DNA from: Anaerolineae bacterium
GTDB lineage: Bacteria > Chloroflexota > Anaerolineae > Aggregatilineales > Aggregatilineaceae
Assembly (NCBI GenBank): GCA_016929355.1
Contig: JAFGJA010000601.1
Span: forward strand, 1 to 7,252
Direction of reading: 5' to 3'
DNA: 7,252 nt
Shown: piece by piece, positions 1-4,729 of the stretch
Layout of the letters: each line of letters begins with the position of its first letter
How positions within the stretch are numbered: position 1 is the first letter of the stretch
Position numbers and translations under genes: made by a program
Notes under the pieces: model-generated
What the model saw: only the letters and a program-made list of their open reading frames with translations
What the model was told of the DNA's origin: nothing
Database searches by the model: none

Positions 1-305
1 GCATACCATGCCCGCCGTTTACGCAGCGAGATGCCCGCGTCCGACTCTTCTCTTTGAGTTGTGCGGACTCGCCCGCGCGGGTCGATGTGGATTTGTCCGG
101 CTTGCTGCAAACGTGCGAATTCTTCGGGTGTAATGTCCGGCGCAGGCTCACCGCCGAGGCGTTCCAGGCGTGGCTTCAAATCCTCGCTGTTATCCGGCGC
201 ATGATTCACTTTTTCCGCCTGAGGCTGATCGGCATCCGTGTTGTTTGTGACTGGAACTTCTTCACCATCATCTACCGGGGGATTTACGTTATCATTCTCA
301 GCCAT
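1..305 (-). CDS. Hypothetical protein, N-terminal part only (runs off left edge)
   Basis: This is an open frame of 101 codons from an ATG at 303-305 to the window edge, with no stop reached, so the C-terminus is missing. It begins MAENDNVNPPVDDGEE. The ATG is only 3 bases after the stop of the E1-like gene, and an AAAGGA element lies inside the end of that gene, so coupled translation is likely. Residues 1-45 are strongly acidic (12 Asp/Glu against 2 Lys) and rich in Pro and Asn, and are probably disordered. Residues 46-75 contain RLERLGGEP and a probable helix (TPEEFARLQQAG), followed by a possible beta strand (QIHIDPRGRVR). The visible part ends in a basic cluster (RKRRAW), which could precede a membrane segment or a folded domain outside the window. 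I do not recognise the family. As the last visible gene of the conjugation operon it could be a modifier, a substrate or a ligase-like partner, but the sequence does not decide. Confidence 0.75.
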   Translation of the reverse strand, partial: MAENDNVNPPVDDGEEVPVTNNTDADQPQAEKVNHAPDNSEDLKPRLERLGGEPAPDITPEEFARLQQAGQIHIDPRGRVRTTQREESDAGISLRKRRAWY

Positions 306-308
306 TGG

Positions 309-1226
309 TTACGATCCTTTCGCTTCCTGCTCATCATCGTCTTCAAACGCGATATGGCCCAATCCGGCTAATTCATCCAGCGAGACCTGTTCGTTGGCCG
401 CTTCCGCCACCCGATGTAAATGTCCGCAAACCAAACACTCAGGATTGCGCGGTACTGTGACCCATTCGGCAGTGTAGGGGAGTGCGGTTTTTCCCTCGTA
501 GATTTCCAGATGCGTATTCGCCATGACCAGCGTATTCGCGGGCATCTGGCGATGTACGGTGGTATCTTCCAGCAAATAATTCAGCGCCAAATCTGCCTGT
601 GTCGCGGCGACCCGTACCACATGCAGCCACAAGCCCGGTTCCGCCGCCAACGTGCCATCGGGACCAATCATGCCGTAATCCAACTCCTCGACACCATTCG
701 GCGTGGGATCGGATAAGCCTTCGCGCAAATGCTCCGCCCAGCACGCATAACACGGCCCTTCATCGTGATAGATCACGCAGACATCGCCGCCTTCGCCGCG
801 TTCGTAAACGCCCGCGTAAACCGCTGTTTTGTGGTATTTGATACACGCTTCATTGATCGTGTATTTCGGCCCCTCTTTGTCCACGCCCGCCACGACTACA
901 TCCATCTGCGGCATCATATCCAGGTGATCTTCAATGCGTCCCACAACGGTGGTCACATTGGCCTCTGGATTGCGCTGCTTGATCAGATCGGCCACCGCTT
1001 CCACTTTGGGCTGGCCGAGATAACGCAAATCTGCCGCATGGCGCACCACGTTTGTTTCTTCCATGACATCATTATCAATCAGGATAAAATTGCCAACCCC
1101 GCTCATCGCAAGACTGACCGCGACAAAACTGCCGCCCGATCCCAGACCAATAATACCGACGGTTTGCGTGCGCAGATACGCCAGCACGTCTTCACCTAAT
1201 AAGCGTTCAATCCGATCCCAATTCAT
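309..1226 (-). CDS. ThiF/MoeB/E1-like adenylating (ubiquitin-like activating) enzyme
   Basis: This is a 305-aa Rossmann-fold enzyme of the ThiF/MoeB/E1 superfamily. Such enzymes use ATP to adenylate the C-terminal glycine of a ubiquitin-like protein. The nucleotide loop is GLGSGGS (27-33). It is followed by D51 and D53, N59 and R62 in ETNVVRH, K74 in GQPK, and D116 in AGVDKEG, which match the superfamily's ATP/Mg-binding and catalytic positions. Two CxxC pairs, C159/C162 (PCYAC) and C264/C267 (ECLVC), form the usual structural zinc site. The crossover segment, about 183-202, has no cysteine; the other cysteines are C128 and C150. A thioester-forming residue is therefore not obvious. The length is close to a stand-alone ThiF/MoeB protein and lacks the extra domains of eukaryotic E1. 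The C-terminal tail is acidic and carries VSLDEL. The ATG sits 9 bases after the JAB gene stop, with AAGG overlapping that stop. The enzyme probably activates a modifier for the neighbouring E2-like protein. Confidence 0.93.
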   Translation of the reverse strand: MNWDRIERLLGEDVLAYLRTQTVGIIGLGSGGSFVAVSLAMSGVGNFILIDNDVMEETNVVRHAADLRYLGQPKVEAVADLIKQRNPEANVTTVVGRIEDHLDMMPQMDVVVAGVDKEGPKYTINEACIKYHKTAVYAGVYERGEGGDVCVIYHDEGPCYACWAEHLREGLSDPTPNGVEELDYGMIGPDGTLAAEPGLWLHVVRVAATQADLALNYLLEDTTVHRQMPANTLVMANTHLEIYEGKTALPYTAEWVTVPRNPECLVCGHLHRVAEAANEQVSLDELAGLGHIAFEDDDEQEAKGS

Positions 1227-1235
1227 GCGGTAACC

Positions 1236-2480
1236 TTATCCCTTATCCGTTTTTTCAAGATGCCACACCAGTTCAATCAGTGTGCGTTTCGAATCCCAGG
1301 GCCAAGCCGGTAATTGGGTCAGCAGCAATGGTTTAGAAGCCTGATACAGCTTTTCGAACACATCTTCATCTTCAGCTACCCGCACCAACGGTGCAACCCG
1401 CAGCGCGGGCATTTCGCTGGGATAATCAACCGGCGTCACAATAATAAAAATGTGGTGTGTGCCCGGTTTGTAGATCGAAAAGCAGATTTCATAGGGCGGG
1501 TTGCCATCCGCATCCCACCGGACAATATCAACCGCATAACCCGCTTCTGCTAATAATTGGACTTCCTGATCAAAACGGCGCGGGTGCATCAGATGCCAGG
1601 GTGCTTCCGGCAAATGCGGCAGTCGCTCATCCGGCCAAATGATCGGGACAACCGGCGCGAAATTACGCATCAGGCGGCGGCTGATATACCAGAAGTCCAC
1701 CCGGATCACCCATTCCCCATCTTCAGAGGGTCGCACCAGCGCGTTAGCGGGTAAGTTCTCAGGATCAGGCGCGGGGCTGTTTTCATCAAACTCATCCTCA
1801 TCATCCAGTTCAAAATCCTGGCCCAACTTGACGAGTTTTAGCGGCGTGGCTTCCGCTTCGGCGGGCGCAAAGTCCAGCGTTGGCGGCAGTTTCACCTCAA
1901 TATTCACCATTTGCGCCAGCGTTGGTTCAGCCGTATCTGCCGCATCAACTTCACCGGCTTCTGGTGTTTCGTCTGCCGCTTCCTCATTCCGCACGCGATA
2001 CAGGGTGATAATCGGCGCGACCAGTTGATGATCGGGCGTTTCAGGATCAGCGATCATGCCGCGTGCCGTTTGCAGATCACCGCCGGAGGGCGCGATCATG
2101 CTGCCGGGCTGCTTGTGCCAATCGCCCACAAACCGGAGCGGTAAATTCCAATCCTGCGCGGCGGTTGGGGTATTGGGCAGCAATGATTCTCGGAACGCTT
2201 CCCAGTTAATGTGAAACCAGTGGAAAACATCCCCTTGCCATTCGCTGCCTTGCTCGAACTTCCCCCATTGACGCACGGCGTTATCGCCAGGGCTGATCGT
2301 ATCCAGAATATAAATGTCCGGTTCAAGACGATCTTCTTGCTCCACAATGAACCCGACCATCGCCTCCCCGGTTTCATAGCCGGGATAAAGCAGCGCGCCC
2401 CGCACCATTTTATCAATCACATGCTGCGCGATAATGACTCGTGGTAATCCACGATCCGTATCTGGCAAATGGTTAGTCAT
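1236..2480 (-). CDS. JAB/MPN (JAMM) domain protein fused to a cysteine-free E2/RWD-like domain
   Basis: Counted from the ATG at 2478-2480 this is 414 aa; a TTG one codon upstream is a less likely start. The N-terminal domain, about 12-165, is a JAB/MPN fold of the kind that removes or trims ubiquitin-like proteins. E39 (TGEAMVG) and GDWHKQPG...PSGGD match the JAMM pattern at H122, S132 and D135. The second zinc histidine of HxH is replaced by Gln (Q124). Residues about 165-250 form an acidic, low-complexity linker (FELDDEDEFDE). Residues about 295-410 look like a ubiquitin-conjugating/RWD fold: a helix, then paired strands, a YPSEMPALRV segment resembling the YP..P.v of E2s, then W-P-W and a terminal helix TLIELVWHLE. 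No cysteine occupies the active-site region, so this domain is probably non-catalytic, UEV-like. The TGATG overlap with the E2 gene indicates coupling. The JAB call is strong by motif; the C-terminal fold is inferred from pattern only. Confidence 0.87.
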   Translation of the reverse strand: MTNHLPDTDRGLPRVIIAQHVIDKMVRGALLYPGYETGEAMVGFIVEQEDRLEPDIYILDTISPGDNAVRQWGKFEQGSEWQGDVFHWFHINWEAFRESLLPNTPTAAQDWNLPLRFVGDWHKQPGSMIAPSGGDLQTARGMIADPETPDHQLVAPIITLYRVRNEEAADETPEAGEVDAADTAEPTLAQMVNIEVKLPPTLDFAPAEAEATPLKLVKLGQDFELDDEDEFDENSPAPDPENLPANALVRPSEDGEWVIRVDFWYISRRLMRNFAPVVPIIWPDERLPHLPEAPWHLMHPRRFDQEVQLLAEAGYAVDIVRWDADGNPPYEICFSIYKPGTHHIFIIVTPVDYPSEMPALRVAPLVRVAEDEDVFEKLYQASKPLLLTQLPAWPWDSKRTLIELVWHLEKTDKG

Positions 2481-2956
2481 CAACGTTTTCTCCTGTTGCG
2501 GCGATCATCTTGCGCAGGCATCCGTTCTTCAATTCCCGGCCAGGTTCCGGTAGCGCGCCAGGTGTAATACGCATACAGCCATTGGATCGCCCACCCCGCT
2601 ACCGTCACGGCGGTTGACCGGCTCGGATTCCAGCCATACGTCACGCCATCTTTGGGATTAAACAGACAAAGCTGCCCGTCTTCAAACTGGTGTTTTTCGC
2701 TATACACGTTCGGCTGAACCACATACGCTTCGGCGGGGCGGTTGGGATACCCGTCCACATACACAATTTTGAGCGTATGCGTGCGCTGCGGAATCCCCGC
2801 CAGATTAATCTCGATATCACCGATCCAGTAAAGCGGGCCGTGTTTAGGCACATTCAATTGAAATGTGTCGCCAAAAGTGGCGCGCATCATTTCATGTTCT
2901 GTCCGCAGCCGGGCAGAGATTTGCTTGCGTGTTCCCCACCAGGGAATGTTACTCAT
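2480..2956 (-). CDS. E2-like (ubiquitin-conjugating fold) protein
   Basis: This 158-aa single-domain protein resembles bacterial E2-like proteins found beside E1 and JAB genes. It has an N-terminal helix (ISARLRTEHEMM), strands with GPLYWIGDIEIN, then HTLKIVYVDGYP with a following P, the E2 signature of a strand ending in YP..P. Next comes KHQFEDGQLCLF, with C97 in the catalytic position and H89 eight residues before it. Downstream are W109-N-P, the STAVTV..W..QWLYAY helix and TGTWPGIEE, an aromatic-rich end typical of the bacterial forms. The tail (DDRRNRRKR) is strongly basic. By family knowledge it should accept a ubiquitin-like protein from the E1-like enzyme as a thioester on C97. The ATG is preceded by AGGAGG at a 9-base spacing. 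It lies 5 bases after the 263-aa gene and overlaps the JAB gene by one base. Confidence 0.88.
   Translation of the reverse strand: MSNIPWWGTRKQISARLRTEHEMMRATFGDTFQLNVPKHGPLYWIGDIEINLAGIPQRTHTLKIVYVDGYPNRPAEAYVVQPNVYSEKHQFEDGQLCLFNPKDGVTYGWNPSRSTAVTVAGWAIQWLYAYYTWRATGTWPGIEERMPAQDDRRNRRKR
2490..2494 (-). promoter_or_regulatory. Shine-Dalgarno AGGAG deciding the JAB gene start
   Basis: AGGAG on the minus strand lies 9 bases before the ATG at 2478-2480 and 6 bases before an in-frame TTG at 2481-2483. The 9-base spacing and the ATG codon favour the ATG. That start overlaps the E2 stop in a TGATG, a common termination-reinitiation arrangement. Confidence 0.75.
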
Positions 2957-2961
2957 ACCAC

Positions 2962-3753
2962 CTATCCTCCTAATAAGTCATCCAGGCTGATGGCTTCGTC
3001 CTGCTGTGCGGCGATAGCTTGCTGCAAAGCGGCTGAAATTTCCCCATCACTGGCAATATAACGCTGTATCTCGCTGCTGGCGATAGCATCACGCCATCGG
3101 AATTCATGATCGGCCAGCATCGTTTCACCGACCAAGATTCGCAAATGCCAGCGATCAGAGCCATCAATAGCCTTGTTTTGTAACGGCAGCCATGTGCTCG
3201 GCAGCAGCGCATTGACCCCGGCCTGGAGATCGTATTCGTCCTCATCCGCGTAATGCAGGCGGGGCCGCCCATTGACCATTTCTGCTAACTCGAATCGTAC
3301 CATACCACGCGAGCGATACGGTAGCCACAGTTCAGCGAAGGGTCGCAGATAATCCGAGTCGATGCGGGCCTGTTCCGTGCGTAACAGGCGGGGCCGGTCT
3401 GCGCCGCGATATTCCAACAAGCCAATATCGGTGATGCGCACAAATTCTTCGCCGACATCGTATTGGGCGCGTTGCATGGCCCGCGCTGCCGCCGCTTTGG
3501 ATGACTGTGCGCTGTGCTGCGTGGCCTGTGTCGGCGGATACGAGTGTATCTGATCTGAAAGATCATAACGCGCTGCCGATTGGCGCGCTGCTGTGCGCCG
3601 TGACCTGGATCGGCGCGATCCAGCCCGGCGCGGCGTTGAACGGCGTGAGTGAGCCGTACTGCCGCGTTGTTTGGTCTGATTGCGTCCTTCGGCAAGCCGA
3701 AACAACAGGTATATGAAAACAGCAACGAACAGCAAAAAAATGATTACGTTCAT
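2962..3753 (-). CDS. Membrane-anchored paralogue B: one TM segment, Arg-rich linker, C-terminal beta-rich domain, Gly-Gly end
   Basis: I do not recognise this 263-aa protein. Residues 3-20 (NVIIFLLFVAVFIYLLF) form a single membrane segment. Residues 24-60 are extremely basic (RRAGSRRSRSRR), which by the positive-inside rule places the rest in the cytoplasm. A Ser/Gln/Ala-rich stretch follows to about 95. Residues about 104-263 are a domain shared with the upstream 259-aa protein: FVRITDIGLLEY, YLRPF, VRFELAE, YADEDEYDLQAGVNALLP, RWHLRILV, ADHEF, SDGEI, and finally SLDDLLGG. Alternating strands suggest a beta-sandwich-like fold (inference). The protein ends in Gly-Gly, as ubiquitin-like modifiers do, but those codons also form the ribosome binding site of the next gene. 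The start was chosen because the TM segment begins at once; no convincing Shine-Dalgarno precedes it, so coupling to the upstream gene 21 bases away is likely. Confidence 0.85.
   Translation of the reverse strand: MNVIIFLLFVAVFIYLLFRLAEGRNQTKQRGSTAHSRRSTPRRAGSRRSRSRRTAARQSAARYDLSDQIHSYPPTQATQHSAQSSKAAAARAMQRAQYDVGEEFVRITDIGLLEYRGADRPRLLRTEQARIDSDYLRPFAELWLPYRSRGMVRFELAEMVNGRPRLHYADEDEYDLQAGVNALLPSTWLPLQNKAIDGSDRWHLRILVGETMLADHEFRWRDAIASSEIQRYIASDGEISAALQQAIAAQQDEAISLDDLLGG
2966..2971 (-). promoter_or_regulatory. Shine-Dalgarno AGGAGG for the E2-like gene, inside the end of paralogue B
   Basis: On the minus strand AGGAGG sits 9 bases before the E2 ATG, the best ribosome binding site in the operon. 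It overlaps the last codons of the upstream gene (TTA GGA GGA TAG) and so itself encodes that protein's terminal Gly-Gly. This matters for judging whether the Gly-Gly end is functional. Confidence 0.85.
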
Positions 3754-3774
3754 AGCGGGTTAATTCTGACTCTG

Positions 3775-4554
3775 TTAATTTTGATGCTGCTGGCGGCTTT
3801 GTTGGCGGAGCAGTTCTTCCAAACTGAGCGGCAGCGATTCGTCTTCCTGGCCCGAACGCCAGACCCGTTCGCGCAAAATCTCACCATCCGACCCAATGTT
3901 GCGGCGGCGATCACGCAGCGCGGGTGATAGATTGAAATGATGCACCCCGATCACCCCGCCATCCACAATCAAGCGCGCCGACCAACCCCCGGCTTCGAGT
4001 TCGCCTGCCTTTTTGCGAATCGGAAAACGGTAATCGGGCAGCAGGGGATTTTCCCCGGCTTCCAGCCATTTTTCATCTTCATAGACGTAACACAACGTCC
4101 CCGCACTATCGAGCAGTTCAAAGCGGATATGCGACAGCCTACCGCCCAACACATCCGGCACATGGATGATCCCGAAAGGCCGGATTGCGTCATCGTCCAG
4201 CGAGATAAAACGCCCGCGCCGCAAGGCCATCCCATCGGGGCGCTGTTCATCCACAATCAAGCCCACATCCAGCAACCGGACCAGCGAATCGTAATTCGGA
4301 TCGCTGCGCGCGCGGGCAATCGCTTCCCGCGCGACCTCTGTCGGTTCGACTGCGGGTTGGGTGTGCGCCCGCCAGGATTCAAAATAGTCGCTAACATCAA
4401 TGTTACGGGCGACCATCAGCCACAACCCCAAATAGGTTGCCAGCAGCGCCGCGCCGACACTGGTCGGCACCGCCCCAGCCAACAAGGTTAATACCAGGGC
4501 CGTCCCCACGATCAGAAGCCATACAAATGTGCCACGAGAACTGTGTTGAAACAT
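3775..4554 (-). CDS. Membrane-anchored paralogue A: two TM segments and C-terminal beta-rich domain
   Basis: This unrecognised 259-aa protein is the first gene of the conjugation operon. Two hydrophobic segments, about 10-29 (TFVWLLIVGTALVLTLLAGA) and 33-49, are joined by a very short turn (PTS), so both ends should lie on the same side of the membrane, most simply the cytoplasm. A helical linker (VAREAIARARSD) leads to a domain at about 90-250. It matches paralogue B: LVRLLDVGLI, AIRPFG, IRFELLDSAG, YEDEKWLEAGENPLLP, WSARLIVDG, VHHFNL, SDGEIL, LSLEELL. Residues after 250 are Gln-rich and it lacks the Gly-Gly end of its partner. An AAAGG lies about 10 bases before the ATG. Tandem duplication of one ancestor, with different membrane anchors, is the simplest origin. 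A role as membrane scaffold or target of the modification enzymes is inference from context only. Confidence 0.85.
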   Translation of the reverse strand: MFQHSSRGTFVWLLIVGTALVLTLLAGAVPTSVGAALLATYLGLWLMVARNIDVSDYFESWRAHTQPAVEPTEVAREAIARARSDPNYDSLVRLLDVGLIVDEQRPDGMALRRGRFISLDDDAIRPFGIIHVPDVLGGRLSHIRFELLDSAGTLCYVYEDEKWLEAGENPLLPDYRFPIRKKAGELEAGGWSARLIVDGGVIGVHHFNLSPALRDRRRNIGSDGEILRERVWRSGQEDESLPLSLEELLRQQSRQQHQN

Positions 4555-4729
4555 GGTTGTTTACCTTTGATTCAGCCCGATCATATCATGTTGGCGATAT
4601 ACCACACCCCCCCGAATTTTTGGGGATACGCACACGCTTAATCTTAAATAGTTACGTGAAAAAGATCGAGTCGTTGCACGGGAGCAAAAAATCGTGATGC
4701 AAGCCCCAAAAGTGTAAAGAGTTATATCC
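4555..4729 (-). promoter_or_regulatory. Intergenic region, probable promoter of the conjugation operon
   Basis: This is the only substantial non-coding gap in the window: 175 bases between the kinase stop and the first operon gene. It is visibly richer in A and T than the coding sequence, as promoters often are. A possible -10 box TATGAT lies at 4580-4585 on the minus strand, about 25 bases before the ATG, but I see no good -35 at the right distance. TATTTAAGAT at 4641-4650 is an alternative. No clear terminator (stem followed by a T run) for the kinase gene is visible, so some read-through from the kinase into the operon is possible. Confidence 0.35.
4607..4625. repeat. Short inverted repeat with a run of seven C/G
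   Basis: A run of seven C at 4607-4613, the spacer GAATTTTT, and GGGG at 4622-4625 can form a four-base-pair GC stem in the leader region of the operon. On the minus strand it reads CCCC-AAAAATTC-GGGGGGG and is not followed by a T run, so it is not a standard terminator. It could be a leader hairpin or protein-binding site, or chance. Confidence 0.35.

Noticed and set aside
54..371. 105-codon plus-strand open frame spanning the left-edge gene and the end of the E1-like gene
   Set aside because: It crosses two coupled minus-strand genes, and the minus-strand frame has a good ribosome binding site and a start 3 bases after the previous stop.
729..1199. 156-codon plus-strand open frame opposite the E1-like gene
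   Set aside because: It lies entirely inside a gene with unmistakable E1/ThiF motifs on the other strand; it is a shadow frame.
3937..4491. 184-codon plus-strand open frame opposite paralogue A
   Set aside because: It mirrors a minus-strand gene that has clear paralogue-level conservation; its protein is compositionally odd, with no recognisable motif and no operon context.
1..4554. Classification as a standard CBASS or Bil defence operon
   Set aside because: There is no CD-NTase or effector, E1 and E2 are separate, no free ubiquitin-like gene is seen, and the membrane paralogues do not fit either layout; the similarity is limited to the E1, E2 and JAB families.
4674..4702. Possible terminator hairpin after the kinase gene (minus strand TTG..CACG with CGTG CAA)
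   Set aside because: The stem is only seven base pairs interrupted by a three-base bulge, and no T run directly follows it.
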